DNA of 64,000 bases from Streptomyces cynarae (GCF_025642135.1 NZ_CP106793.1:5052001-5116000), one strand, 5' to 3'. Positions 17,943 through 26,913 are shown, counted from the first letter of the stretch. Numbers and translations are program-made. The notes: generated by a model not told the origin, from the letters alone.

Positions 17943-18644
17943 ATGGGTTCCGTGAAGACCAAGCGGATGCCGCGGGCCGTGCGGGAGCAGCAGATGCTCG
18001 ACGCCGCCGTGAAGACCTTCGGGCAGCGCGGCTACATGGCCGCCTCCATGGACGAGATCGCCGAACTCGCCGGTGTGTCCAAGCCGTTGGTGTACCTGTA
18101 CCTGAACTCCAAGGAATCTCTCTTCAGCGCCTGCATCCGCCGCGAGGCCGCCACCCTCGTCGAGGCGGTCCGCTCCGGTGTCCGGCCCGGGACCAGCGCC
18201 GACCGCCGGCTCTGGGAAGGGCTCCAGGCCTTCTTCACGCACACCGCGCGGAACCCGGACGGCTGGGCCATCCTGCACCTCCAGGCCCGTACGCACGGTG
18301 AACCCTTCGCCGCCGAGGTGGCCGCGATGCGCGAGGAGATCGTCGCGTTCGTCACCCGGCTCATCGCCGTCGCGGCCCGTGATGGGGGCACCCCCTGCTC
18401 GAACGGAGCTGAGAGCTTGGGGGACCACGGCGATCCCGCCCTGCCCGAGCACGAGGTCGCCGGGCTCGCCGAGGCCCTGGTCGGGGCCGCCGAGTCGCTC
18501 GCGGCCTGGGCCAACGTCACCCCCGGTGTCTCCGCCCGGCAGGCCGCGGCGACCCTGATGAACTTCGCCTGGGCGGGGCTCGGCGATCTCATGGAGGGCC
18601 GCCCCTGGTCACCGCCCCCGCCTCAGGCCGAAGCTCCCCGATGA
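17943..18644 (+). CDS. TetR/AcrR-family transcriptional regulator
   Basis: 233 aa. The N-terminal helix-turn-helix (AVREQQMLDAAVKTFGQRGYMAASMDEIAELAGVSKPLVYLYLNSKESLF, about residues 10-62) is canonical for TetR. The C-terminal ligand domain has an in-frame insertion of about 17 residues (DGGTPCSNGAESLGDHG, about residues 147-163) encoded by a copy of the dispersed palindromic repeat. The last 56 bp overlap the end of the convergent MaoC gene. With the neighbouring fatty-acid genes and the TTACTCCGGAGTAA palindrome at 20975, it is a good candidate for their repressor (inference). Confidence 0.9.
   Translation: MGSVKTKRMPRAVREQQMLDAAVKTFGQRGYMAASMDEIAELAGVSKPLVYLYLNSKESLFSACIRREAATLVEAVRSGVRPGTSADRRLWEGLQAFFTHTARNPDGWAILHLQARTHGEPFAAEVAAMREEIVAFVTRLIAVAARDGGTPCSNGAESLGDHGDPALPEHEVAGLAEALVGAAESLAAWANVTPGVSARQAAATLMNFAWAGLGDLMEGRPWSPPPPQAEAPR
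18382..18426. repeat. Dispersed palindromic repeat, copy inside the TetR gene
   Basis: ATGGGGGCACCCCCTGCTCG then AACGGAGCTGAGAGCTTGGGGGACC. It closely parallels the copy on the other strand inside the fabG4-like gene (19954-19997) and is in frame. Confidence 0.75.
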
Positions 18645-19431
18645 GGTGAGCCCTGTCCCCGCCGCGCAACTCGAACCGCCCGCCGTCGGCCGCGTAGGTG
18701 ACGGTGCCGGGCAGCAGGACGGGCGCCTTGAACTCCGCGCGCAGGTGCACGGCGGCGGGCACCGGTTGCTCGGCGAGGCACCGGGCGACGGTCCACATGC
18801 CGTGCGCGATGGCCCGGGGGAAGCCGAAGAGGCGGGCGGTGAGCGGGTGCAGATGGATGGGGTTCCGGTCCCCGGACACGGCCGCGTACCGCCGCCCGAC
18901 GTCTTCGGCCAGCCGCCACTCGGCGAGGGCGGGAAGGGGTGCGCGGTCCTCGGCGGGCGGGGGTCCTGCCGGGGCGGTCGTGCGGTGCCGGGCCAGATAG
19001 GTGCTGGCCGAGTCCCACACGACCCGGCCGCCGGTACGGGCCTCGGTGACGACGACGGCCTGGGTGCCGCGCCGGTGGGGCGCCAACTCGGCGACGCGCA
19101 CGGTCAGTTCGTACTCGCCGTCGGGTCCGAGGGCTTCCCGCTGGGTGATCTCGATGGAGGTGTGCACCAGTCCGAGGAGGGGCAGCGGGAACGCCCGGCC
19201 GGCCATCGTCCGCATGGCGAGGGGGAACGCGAGGACGTGCGGGTAGGTGAGGGGGAGGGTGTCCACGCCGGTGGGGAATCCACAGACGCGCTCGTAGGCG
19301 GTGAGGTGGGGGAGGTCGATGCGTACGCCGGGGAGAGTGAGGGGCGTACGGGGGAAGGGGGCGTCGGTGCGGGGCCGCTTGAAAGGGGAGAGAAGGGCAC
19401 CGCGGGCGAGAACCGGAAGCAGGGAAGGCAC
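18589..19431 (-). CDS. MaoC-like (3R)-hydroxyacyl dehydratase, HtdX type
   Basis: 280 aa from GTG 19431, which has an excellent AAGGAG ribosome-binding site (19438-19443) at 6-nt spacing; upstream ATG codons lack one. It is a double hot-dog protein. The N-terminal hot-dog spans residues 1-140, and the C-terminal half carries the hydratase 2 motif (RRYAAVSGDRNPIHLHPLTARLFGFPRAIAHGMWT) with catalytic D and H in SGDRNPIH. It should hydrate or dehydrate enoyl/3-hydroxyacyl thioesters. The arrangement with a large FabG and a thiolase matches mycobacterial htdX-fabG4-fadA2. Confidence 0.88.
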   Translation of the reverse strand: MPSLLPVLARGALLSPFKRPRTDAPFPRTPLTLPGVRIDLPHLTAYERVCGFPTGVDTLPLTYPHVLAFPLAMRTMAGRAFPLPLLGLVHTSIEITQREALGPDGEYELTVRVAELAPHRRGTQAVVVTEARTGGRVVWDSASTYLARHRTTAPAGPPPAEDRAPLPALAEWRLAEDVGRRYAAVSGDRNPIHLHPLTARLFGFPRAIAHGMWTVARCLAEQPVPAAVHLRAEFKAPVLLPGTVTYAADGGRFELRGGDRAHLIGELRPEAGAVTRGGPP

Positions 19432-19493
19432 GAGAGACTCCTTGGTCGACTCAGCTGCGGGCATTCGTGCCGCCGGGGCGGCACGGGTGGGCG

Positions 19494-19538
19494 CTGGGGG
19501 CACCTCCCAGGCCGTCAAGGCACTGGGGGAGGCACCCC
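19494..19538. repeat. Dispersed palindromic repeat between the fabG4-like and MaoC genes
   Basis: TGGGGGCACCTCCCAGGCCG then TCAAGGCACTGGGGGAGGCACCCC. It is an inverted relative of the copy at 17712-17747, and occupies the intergenic space just upstream of the MaoC start. Confidence 0.7.
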
Positions 19539-19601
19539 GTCAGCGCCGGGGTGCGCGACTCCCCCCGGCCGACGGCAGCACCGAGCACAGTGCAGCGACG
19601 G

Positions 19602-20948
19602 CTAGGCGCCGAGCAGGCTCTGCCCGCACACCCGCACCACCTGCCCGTTCACCGCCCCCGACCCCGGCTGGGCCAGCCACGCCACCGTCTCCGCCACATC
19701 CACCGGCAGCCCTCCCTGCCCCAGGGAGTTCATCCGCCGCCCCGCCTCCCGGAGGAGAGCCGGCATCGCGGCCGTCATCCGCGTCTCGATGAACCCGGGC
19801 GCCACCGCGTTCACCGTCACCCCCCGCTCGGCCGCGACCCGCGGCGCCAGGGCCCGTACGAACCCGATCACCCCCGCCTTGCTCGCCGCGTAGTTCGTCT
19901 GCCCCACGTTCCCGGCGATCCCCGCCATCGACGCGGTGACCACGATGCGCCCTCCACCGAGTTCTCGACTTCGCTCGAACAGGGGGGATCCCCATCCCCG
20001 CAGCACCCCCCGCTCCAGCAGCACGTCCGTCGTGCGCAGCACACTCGCGAGGTTCACGTCGAGCACCGAACTCCACCGCTCGGCAGCCATGTTGGCCAGC
20101 TTCCGGTCCCGGGTGATCCCCGCGTTGTGAACCAGTACGTCCAGCCCGTCCGGCACCTCGTCCGCGATCCGGGCCCCCGCGTCGTCCGCCGTGACGTCGA
20201 CCGTCACCGCGCTCCCGCCCACGCGCTCGGCCACCCGCCGCACCTCGGCCTCGGCCTGCGGCACGTCCAGGCACACCACCCGCGCCCCGTCCCGCGCCAG
20301 GGTCCGAGCGATCGCCTCGCCGATCCCGCGCGCGGCCCCGGTCACCAGCGCGGTCCGTCCGGCGAGTGGCCGTGTCCAGTCCTCGACAGTGACGACCTCC
20401 CCGTCCCCGACCTCGACGACCTGCCCGCTCACGTACGCCGACCTGGGCGACAGCAGGAACCGCAGCGTGGACTCCGCCGCCCCCGCGTCCGTCAGCCGCA
20501 CGAGCGTCACCGTCCGTCCCCGCCCGACCTCCTTGCCGAGCGACCGGGTGAACCCCTCCAAGCCCTGCTGCACCGCCGCCTGGTGGTGGTCGGCGGGGTC
20601 GAGCGGCGCGCCGAGCACCACCACGCGCCCGGATTCCGCGACCGACCGCACGACGGGGTGCAGCGCCGCGTGCACCTCGGCCAGCCCCTCCACGTCCCGT
20701 ACGCCGGTCGCGTCCAGGACGACCGCCGCCGGGCGGGCGTCCCCGGCCCGTAGTCCGGTGCGGGCCAGCACCGTGCCCAGGTCCGGCAGTTCCGACTTGC
20801 CGGCCGTCAGGTGCAGCAGAGGCCCGTCCAGCAGGGGGCGTTCGGCCGACCAGCGGCGCAGCGCCACCGGCTGCGGAAGCCCCAGCCGCCGGGTGAGGAA
20901 ACGGCCGGCGGGGGTCCCGGTGAAGCGCAGATAACGGTCGGTCGTCAT
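19602..20948 (-). CDS. High-molecular-weight 3-oxoacyl-ACP/CoA reductase (FabG4 type)
   Basis: 448 aa, about 200 residues longer than ordinary FabG. The N-terminal half is a degenerate Rossmann domain. The C-terminal half is a full short-chain dehydrogenase with TGAARGIG (about 203-210), NAGITRDRKL (about 276), the catalytic Y352-AAS-K356 and a VNAVAPGFIETRM loop. This two-domain layout is the FabG4 class, which reduces 3-oxoacyl thioesters with NAD(P)H. Residues about 317-331 (GWGSPLFERSRELGG) come from an in-frame copy of the dispersed repeat, close to the active-site region. It is divergent from the thiolase gene, with an 86-bp shared promoter region containing a perfect palindrome. Confidence 0.9.
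   Translation of the reverse strand: MTTDRYLRFTGTPAGRFLTRRLGLPQPVALRRWSAERPLLDGPLLHLTAGKSELPDLGTVLARTGLRAGDARPAAVVLDATGVRDVEGLAEVHAALHPVVRSVAESGRVVVLGAPLDPADHHQAAVQQGLEGFTRSLGKEVGRGRTVTLVRLTDAGAAESTLRFLLSPRSAYVSGQVVEVGDGEVVTVEDWTRPLAGRTALVTGAARGIGEAIARTLARDGARVVCLDVPQAEAEVRRVAERVGGSAVTVDVTADDAGARIADEVPDGLDVLVHNAGITRDRKLANMAAERWSSVLDVNLASVLRTTDVLLERGVLRGWGSPLFERSRELGGGRIVVTASMAGIAGNVGQTNYAASKAGVIGFVRALAPRVAAERGVTVNAVAPGFIETRMTAAMPALLREAGRRMNSLGQGGLPVDVAETVAWLAQPGSGAVNGQVVRVCGQSLLGA
19954..19997. repeat. Dispersed palindromic repeat, copy inside the fabG4-like gene
   Basis: CACCGAGTTCTCGACTTCGC then TCGAACAGGGGGGATCCCCATCC. Reverse-complemented, it matches the TetR copy at 18382-18426 in layout. 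It is in frame and encodes GWGSPLFERSRELGG. Confidence 0.72.
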
Positions 20949-20974
20949 GGCCCAGCTCCCTGCTCGCCCGATTG

Positions 20975-20990
20975 CTTACTCCGGAGTAAG
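20975..20990. promoter_or_regulatory. Perfect 16-bp palindrome, probable TetR-type operator
   Basis: CTTACTCCGGAGTAAG is a perfect palindrome centred between the divergent fabG4-like and thiolase genes; a partial second copy (GTTACCGGGGGTAAGG) follows at once. Size and position fit a regulator controlling both directions, most simply the TetR protein encoded 3 kb away. Confidence 0.65.
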
Positions 20991-21034
20991 GTTACCGGGG
21001 GTAAGGCTACGTCACCGGTGAGGAGCAGGTCGAG

Positions 21035-22324
21035 ATGAGCAGTCCCCTCACGATCGGCAAGGTGCGGCGTGTCGCGGTCGTCGGCGGCAGCCGCATTCCC
21101 TTCGCCCGCTCCGACGGCCCGTACGCCACCGCCTCCAATCAGCAGATGCTGACCGCGGCGGTCGACGGCCTGGCCGAGCGGTACGGCCTGGACGACCCCG
21201 GCGCGGTCGGCGAACTCGTCGCCGGTGCCGTCCTCAAGCACAGCCGCGACTTCAACCTCGCCCGCGAGACCGTGCTGGGCTCCCGACTGCACCCCCGCAC
21301 CCCCGCGTACGACATCCAGCAGGCCTGCGGCACCGGCCTCCAGGCGGTGATCGCCGCCGCCAACAAGATCGCCCTCGGGCAGACCGAGTCCGCGATCGCG
21401 GGAGGCGCCGACACGGCGAGCGACGCGCCGCTCGGCGTCAACGACCGCCTGCGCCGCATCCTCCTTCAGTCCCGCCGTGCGAAGTCGCCCGGCGCCCGGC
21501 TGAAGGCCCTCGCGAAGATCCGCCCCACTCATCTGGTCCCGGACATCCCGCGCAACGCCGAACCCCGCACCGGACGGTCCATGGGCGAGCACGCCGCCGT
21601 CACGGCCCGCGCCTGGGGCATCACCCGCGAGGCGCAGGACGAACTCGCGGCGACCAGCCACCAGCGGCTGGCCGCGGCGTACGAACGCGGCTTCCTGGCC
21701 GACCTGGTGGTCCCCTTCCGGGGCCTCGAACGCGACCAGAACCTCCGTCCGGACTCCACCCCGGCGCAACTCGCGCGGCTCAAGCCGGTGTTCGGCGCGG
21801 ACGGTCCCGACCCGACCATGACGGCGGGAAACTCGACCCCGCTCACGGACGGCGCCGCGGTCGTCCTGCTGGCCGGTGAGGAGTGGGTGCGGCAGCGGGG
21901 CCTCGAACCGCAGGCGTATCTCACGGCGTACGAGACCGCGGCCGTCGACTTCGTCCACGGGGATGTCGCGGACGGCGAGGACGGCCTGCTGATGGCGCCG
22001 GCGTACGCGGTGCCGCGCATGCTGGAGAAGGCCGGACTCGGCATCGAGGACTTCGACCTCGTCGAGGTCCACGAGGCGTTCGCGTCCCAGGTGCTGGCGA
22101 CCCTCGCCGCCTGGGAGAAACGGGGTCTCGCCCCGGTGGACCGCGCCCGGCTGAACGTGGCCGGGTCCTCCCTGGCCACCGGCCACCCCTTCGCCGCCAC
22201 GGGCGCCCGGATCGTGGCGACGCTCGCGGGGCTCCTGGCCGAGCGGGACACCCCATCGCGCGGCCTGATCTCGATCTGCGCGGCCGGCGGCCAAGGCGTC
22301 ACGGCGATCCTGGAACGCCCCTGA
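21035..22324 (+). CDS. Acetyl-CoA C-acyltransferase (thiolase), FadA2/FadI type
   Basis: 429 aa. Thiolase signatures are complete: the nucleophilic Cys in the IQQACGTGLQAVIAAANKIALGQ block, NVAGSSLATGHPFAATGAR with the active-site His, and ISICAAGGQGVTAIL with the second catalytic Cys. It cleaves 3-ketoacyl-CoA or condenses acetyl-CoA units. It is transcribed away from the FabG4-like gene; with that reductase and the MaoC dehydratase it covers three of the four beta-oxidation steps, lacking only a local acyl-CoA dehydrogenase. Confidence 0.93.
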   Translation: MSSPLTIGKVRRVAVVGGSRIPFARSDGPYATASNQQMLTAAVDGLAERYGLDDPGAVGELVAGAVLKHSRDFNLARETVLGSRLHPRTPAYDIQQACGTGLQAVIAAANKIALGQTESAIAGGADTASDAPLGVNDRLRRILLQSRRAKSPGARLKALAKIRPTHLVPDIPRNAEPRTGRSMGEHAAVTARAWGITREAQDELAATSHQRLAAAYERGFLADLVVPFRGLERDQNLRPDSTPAQLARLKPVFGADGPDPTMTAGNSTPLTDGAAVVLLAGEEWVRQRGLEPQAYLTAYETAAVDFVHGDVADGEDGLLMAPAYAVPRMLEKAGLGIEDFDLVEVHEAFASQVLATLAAWEKRGLAPVDRARLNVAGSSLATGHPFAATGARIVATLAGLLAERDTPSRGLISICAAGGQGVTAILERP

Positions 22325-22531
22325 CGACTCCTCAAACCCGTGGGACAAGGCCTGCACAGCCCCGTCCCCGGACCATCCCCGAACCCGCACAGACTCCCCA
22401 CGCGGGCGCCGTACGATCGCGGTCCTAACCGGCGGTAACAGCGAGCCGCTGCCGCAGGTGAACACCCCGGTGCGCACCGCGCGTACCTATGCAGCACAGC
22501 AGTGTGTAGCTGCAGGCCCCAGGAGCTGTCC

Positions 22532-24469
22532 ATGCCCATCTCGTACTCGTCCACGCCCGTGCCCGCCGCCCCGGTCGACCTCGACCACGACGGCCGCCCG
22601 GTGCTCGTGGAGCCGGAGACCCGGCGGCTGAACGGGGAGGTCCGGGAGGCCCACGTGCCGCCGCTGGTGCCGCCGGTGACCCACGGTTCGCTGGCCGACC
22701 TGCCGTTCGAGAACGCGAGCGAGTCGCCCGGCCACCGGGTGCTCAGCCGCCGGGACGCGGACGGCGGCTGGACGGATGTGACGGCGGCCCAGTTCGCCGA
22801 CCAGGTGCTGGCCCTGGCGAAGGGACTGATCTCCGAGGGCCTGATGCCGGGCGACCGGATCGCGGTCATGGCGCGCACGACCTACGAGTGGACGCTGCTG
22901 GACTTCGCGGCCTGGGCGGCCGGCCTGGTCACGGTCCCCGTCTACCCCACCTCGTCGGTGTTCCAGACCCGCTGGATCCTCCAGGACTCCGGCGCGGTGG
23001 CCCTGATCACGGAGACGGTCGGCCAGGCGGCGGCCATCGGCCCGGAACGCCACCGCCTGCCCGACCTGCGCCACGCCTGGGTGATCGAGAAGGGGCACGT
23101 GGAGCGGCTGGCCGAGCTGGGCGCGGCGGTCCCCGACCAGGAGGTGACCGTCCGCCGGGGTGTGCTCGGGCCGGACACCCTCGCCACCCTCGTCTACACC
23201 TCGGGCACGACCGGACGCCCCAAGGGGTGTGCGCTGACACACGGCAACTTCCTGGCGGAGGTGGACAACGCCACCCGGCTCCTCCACCCGGTCTTCCACG
23301 CCAGGACGAGCGAGGAGCCGTCGACGCTGCTGTTCCTGCCGATGTCGCACGTCTTCGGCCGTATGGTCGCGGTCGCCTGCATCCGCGCACGGGTACGGCT
23401 CGGGCACGCGCCCAGCATGAAGGCGGAGGACCTCCTGGCCGACCTGGCGAGCTTCCGGCCGACGTTCCTGCTGGTCATCCCGTACATGCTGGAGAAGGTC
23501 TTCAACAACGCCCGCGCGGCGGCCGAGCGTGGCGGCCGGGGAGCGCTGTTCGACCGCGCGGCCTCGGTGGCCCGCCGCTACGGCGAGGCGCTGGAGGCCC
23601 GGCAGCACGGCACCGGCCCCGGCCCGAGCCGCGCCCTGAAGGCGGCCCGCGCCTTCTACGACCCGCTCGTCTACCGCCGCATCCGCGGCGCCCTGGGCGG
23701 CCGGCTCCGCCACGTGATCAGCGGCGGCTCCCCGCTGGGCATCCGCCTCGCCGCCTTCTACGCGGGCGCCGGCATCGAGATCTTCGAGGGCTACGGCCTG
23801 ACGGAGTCGACCGGCGCGGCCACCGTCACGCCCCCGCTCAGGCCCCGGCTGGGCACGGTGGGCTGGCCGCTGCCCGGCACCCGGGTGCGGATCGCGGCGG
23901 ACGGCGAGGTGCTGCTCTCCGGCGGGCAGGTCTTCCGCGGCTACTGGGACCCGCACGCGGGCGGGGTGATCCCGCCGACCCCCGACGGCTGGTTCCCGAC
24001 GGGCGACATCGGCCGCCTGGACGACGAGGGGTACCTCACGATCACGGGCCGGAAGAAGGAGATCCTGATCACCGCGGGCGGCAAGAACGTGGCGCCCGCC
24101 CCGCTGGAGAACTGGCTGCGCTCCCACCCCTTGATCTCCCAATGCCTCGTCATCGGCGACGGCCGCCCGTATGTCTCCGCCCTCATCACGCTCGATGTGG
24201 ACGGCATCACCCACTGGCGCCGGATGAACGGCAAGCACCCCGTCCCGCCGGAGCTGCTGGTGGGGGACGACGAGCTGGAGGCGGCCCTGCAGCGCGCGGT
24301 GGACGAGGCCAACAAACTCGTCTCCCGCCCCGAGTCGATCCGCCGCTTCGCGGTCCTGCCCGTGGACTTCAGCGAGGAGGCCGGGCACCTGACGCCGTCG
24401 ATGAAGCTGCGCCGTGAGGCGATCATGCGGGACTTCGCCCGGGAGGTGGAGGCGCTGTACGCGCAGTAG
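22532..24469 (+). CDS. Long-chain fatty acid-CoA ligase (AMP-forming)
   Basis: 645 aa from ATG 22532 (AGGAG ribosome-binding site 8 nt upstream). Adenylate-forming motifs are all present: YTSGTTGRPKGCALTHGN (P-loop), LPMSHVFGR, GYGLTESTGAATVTPPL, TGDIGRLDDEGYLTITGRKKEILITAGGKNVAP and the C-terminal catalytic Lys in LTPSMKLRRE. The FAA1-like size and insertions favour long-chain substrates. It activates fatty acids for the neighbouring oxidation enzymes, though it is 207 bp from the thiolase gene and may have its own promoter. Confidence 0.93.
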   Translation: MPISYSSTPVPAAPVDLDHDGRPVLVEPETRRLNGEVREAHVPPLVPPVTHGSLADLPFENASESPGHRVLSRRDADGGWTDVTAAQFADQVLALAKGLISEGLMPGDRIAVMARTTYEWTLLDFAAWAAGLVTVPVYPTSSVFQTRWILQDSGAVALITETVGQAAAIGPERHRLPDLRHAWVIEKGHVERLAELGAAVPDQEVTVRRGVLGPDTLATLVYTSGTTGRPKGCALTHGNFLAEVDNATRLLHPVFHARTSEEPSTLLFLPMSHVFGRMVAVACIRARVRLGHAPSMKAEDLLADLASFRPTFLLVIPYMLEKVFNNARAAAERGGRGALFDRAASVARRYGEALEARQHGTGPGPSRALKAARAFYDPLVYRRIRGALGGRLRHVISGGSPLGIRLAAFYAGAGIEIFEGYGLTESTGAATVTPPLRPRLGTVGWPLPGTRVRIAADGEVLLSGGQVFRGYWDPHAGGVIPPTPDGWFPTGDIGRLDDEGYLTITGRKKEILITAGGKNVAPAPLENWLRSHPLISQCLVIGDGRPYVSALITLDVDGITHWRRMNGKHPVPPELLVGDDELEAALQRAVDEANKLVSRPESIRRFAVLPVDFSEEAGHLTPSMKLRREAIMRDFAREVEALYAQ

Positions 24470-24614
24470 GGCCCGTGCGTCACGCCCCCGCCGACGACGG
24501 ATTCACCCGTTCGAGAACGCCGCTAACCCACCTGGCGGCAGGCGGCGGCCGTGCTGGCGGCGGTCCGGGGCCCCCCGTGCTTCCATCGCGTCCAGAGGCG
24601 TCGAGGAGGCTCAC

Positions 24615-25622
24615 ATGATGGCCGATGATCCACAGCAGGACACCCACGCCCGATCGGGTGCACCCCGGCGGCGCGTGCTGGCCGCGGCCGCCGCACTGGC
24701 GCCCGTGCTGGCCGCCGCGCACACCGCGCCCGCCCGTGCCCTGTCCGCCGCGGCGGACCACGAACACCGTGACGGGCCGGTCAGACCGGTGCGCACCGCC
24801 CTGTCGGACTGGGCGGACGTGGCCAAGGCGCTGGGCCGCGGCGGCGACATGAAGCGCGACCTGATGTACCACACCGGCCTGCCGCGCCGGGACCTGTCGG
24901 TGATCTCCCAGGGCGTCCTCGTCAAACCGGAACTCGCCCTGGGCTCCCACGTGTCCTTCGTCCGCTACGCCGACGGCAGCACGATGACGATGGGCGACCT
25001 GGTGGTCACCGAGCGGGAACTGCAGCCGTTCCTCGATGTCCTCCAGCAGCACCGGATCGCGGTGACCGCGCTCCACAAGCACCTGCTCTCCCACATGCCC
25101 GACATCTGGTGGGTGCACGTCCATGCGCACGGCAACGACCCGGTGACCGTGGCCCGCGGGCTGCGCGCGGCGTTCGACCGTACCGGCACCCCGCCCCCGC
25201 AGCGTCCCGCACCGTCCGGCCACACCCTGGACACCGCGGGCATCGACGCGGCGCTGGGCGTCAAGGGCACCTATGACGACGGGGTCTACAAGAGCCTCTT
25301 CATCCGCCGCGAGACCATCACCGAGGGCGGCATGGCGCTGCCGCCGGGCCTCGGGTCGACCACCGCGTTCAACTGGCAGCCGCTCGGCGGCGGCCGGGTG
25401 GCGATCAGCGGCGACGTCGCGATGGTGGCCGAGGAGGTCCAGAACGTCCTCGCGGCCCTCAGGCGCGCCAAGACCCAGCTGGTCGAGCTGCACAACCACG
25501 GGCTGAGGGACGAACCCCGCCTGTTCTTCACCCATTTCTGGGCCGTCGGGGACGCCGTCACGCTGGCCCGTGGCCTGCGCCCCGCGGTGGACGCCACCAA
25601 CTCGGCTCCGGCCGGCGGTTGA
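24615..25622 (+). CDS. Exported DUF1259 protein
   Basis: 335 aa from ATG 24615 (GAGGAGG ribosome-binding site just upstream; ATG 24618 is an alternative). The N-terminus has a twin-arginine-like signal (RRRVLAAAAALAPVLAAAHTAPARA). The mature part is two copies of the DUF1259 unit (DVAKALGRGGDMKRDLMYHTGLPRRDLSV... and DAALGVKGTYDDGVYKSLFIRRETI...), each with His-rich strands (HKHLLSHMPDIWWVHVHAHG; LVELHNHGLRDEPRLFFTHFWAVG), suggesting but not proving metal binding. The function of the family is unknown. It precedes a P450 gene by 72 nt on the same strand. Confidence 0.85.
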   Translation: MMADDPQQDTHARSGAPRRRVLAAAAALAPVLAAAHTAPARALSAAADHEHRDGPVRPVRTALSDWADVAKALGRGGDMKRDLMYHTGLPRRDLSVISQGVLVKPELALGSHVSFVRYADGSTMTMGDLVVTERELQPFLDVLQQHRIAVTALHKHLLSHMPDIWWVHVHAHGNDPVTVARGLRAAFDRTGTPPPQRPAPSGHTLDTAGIDAALGVKGTYDDGVYKSLFIRRETITEGGMALPPGLGSTTAFNWQPLGGGRVAISGDVAMVAEEVQNVLAALRRAKTQLVELHNHGLRDEPRLFFTHFWAVGDAVTLARGLRPAVDATNSAPAGG

Positions 25623-25694
25623 AGAGACGTCATCCCCCCGCTCCCGGTACCGCCGGGGGCCAAGCAGAGCACGTGGACGAGGGAGAACCCCGCG

Positions 25695-26900
25695 ATGACC
25701 CAGAGCACCGAACCCACGATGTGTCCGTTCGACTTCAGCGCGGGTCTGGAGTTCGATCCCGCGCTCGCGGAGCTGATGGCCCGCGATTCCATCACCCGTA
25801 TCCGGCTGCCTTACGGCGACGGTGCCGCCTGGCTCATCACCGACTTCGAGGGCGTACGGCAGGTGACCACCGACCAGCGGTTCAGCCGGGCGGCGATCAT
25901 GGGGCACGACTATCCGCGGCTGACCCCGGAGCCCATCGTCTCCCCGGAGTCCATCAACGTGATGGACCCGCCGCACAGCAGCCGCCTGCGCCGTCTGGCG
26001 TCCCAGGGCTTCGCCCGGGGGCACGTGGAGCGGATGCGGCAGCAGATCGTCCGGCTGGCCGACACCCTCCTGGAGGAGATGGCCGAGCAGGGGCCGCCCG
26101 CGGACCTCGTCCAGCACCTGTCCAACCAGCTCCCGCAGCAGACCATCTACGACGTCCTCGGCATCCCCCGCGAGGACTGGGCGCGGATGCAGGAGTACGC
26201 GCGCCAGTTGCTCGAGACCGGGCCGGACAGCCGCGAGACGGCCGCGAACGCCAAGGCCGGGCTGCGCTCCTACTTCCTGGAGCAGGTCGAACAGCGGCGG
26301 CGCACCCCCGGGAACGACCTGATCAGCGCGCTGGCCGCGGCCAAGGACGGCGACGACGTCCTCGACGACGAGGAACTGGCGGTCATGGCGCTGACGCTGG
26401 TGCTCAGCGGGCAGGACACCGCCACCTGTCAGATCAGCGACATCTCCTACCTGCTGCTGACCCGCCCCGAGCTGATGGAGCACCTGAGGAGCCGGCCGGA
26501 GTCCCTGACCGACGTCATCAACGAGCTGCTCCGCTACATCCCGTTCCGCAAGGGGGTCGGCATCCCCCGGGTGGCACTGGAGGACGTCGAGATGGACGGC
26601 GTACGGATCCGCAAGGGCGACTTCGTCCATGTGTCGTACCTGACGGCGAACCGCGACCCGAAGCGCTACCCGGACCCGGACGTCATCGACCCGGAGCGGC
26701 CGCCCATGCCCCACATGACGTTCGGCTGGGGCGGCCACCGCTGCATCGCCGTACCGCTGGCGATGGCGGAGCTGGAGGTGGCCATCGGGCGCCTGGTCGA
26801 GCGGTTCCCGACGCTGCGCCTGGCCGTGCCGGCGGAGGAGATCCGCTGGGACACGGAGACGATCCGCCGCTTTCCGCTGGAGCTGCCGGTGACCTGGTGA
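25695..26900 (+). CDS. Cytochrome P450 (bacterial class I)
   Basis: 401 aa. Haem-ligand loop FGWGGHRCIAVPLAMAE with Cys350; K-helix ExxR in NELLRYIP; I-helix oxygen-binding region VLSGQDTATCQI with Asp-Thr but Ser in place of the usual Ala/Gly, and CIAVPLA in place of the common CLGxxLA. The N-terminus MCPFDFSAGLEFDPALAELM is typical of Streptomyces soluble P450s. No ferredoxin gene is adjacent. Substrate unknown; proximity to the DUF1259 gene suggests co-transcription. Confidence 0.93.
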   Translation: MTQSTEPTMCPFDFSAGLEFDPALAELMARDSITRIRLPYGDGAAWLITDFEGVRQVTTDQRFSRAAIMGHDYPRLTPEPIVSPESINVMDPPHSSRLRRLASQGFARGHVERMRQQIVRLADTLLEEMAEQGPPADLVQHLSNQLPQQTIYDVLGIPREDWARMQEYARQLLETGPDSRETAANAKAGLRSYFLEQVEQRRRTPGNDLISALAAAKDGDDVLDDEELAVMALTLVLSGQDTATCQISDISYLLLTRPELMEHLRSRPESLTDVINELLRYIPFRKGVGIPRVALEDVEMDGVRIRKGDFVHVSYLTANRDPKRYPDPDVIDPERPPMPHMTFGWGGHRCIAVPLAMAELEVAIGRLVERFPTLRLAVPAEEIRWDTETIRRFPLELPVTW

Positions 26901-26913
26901 GGCGGCCGGGCGG

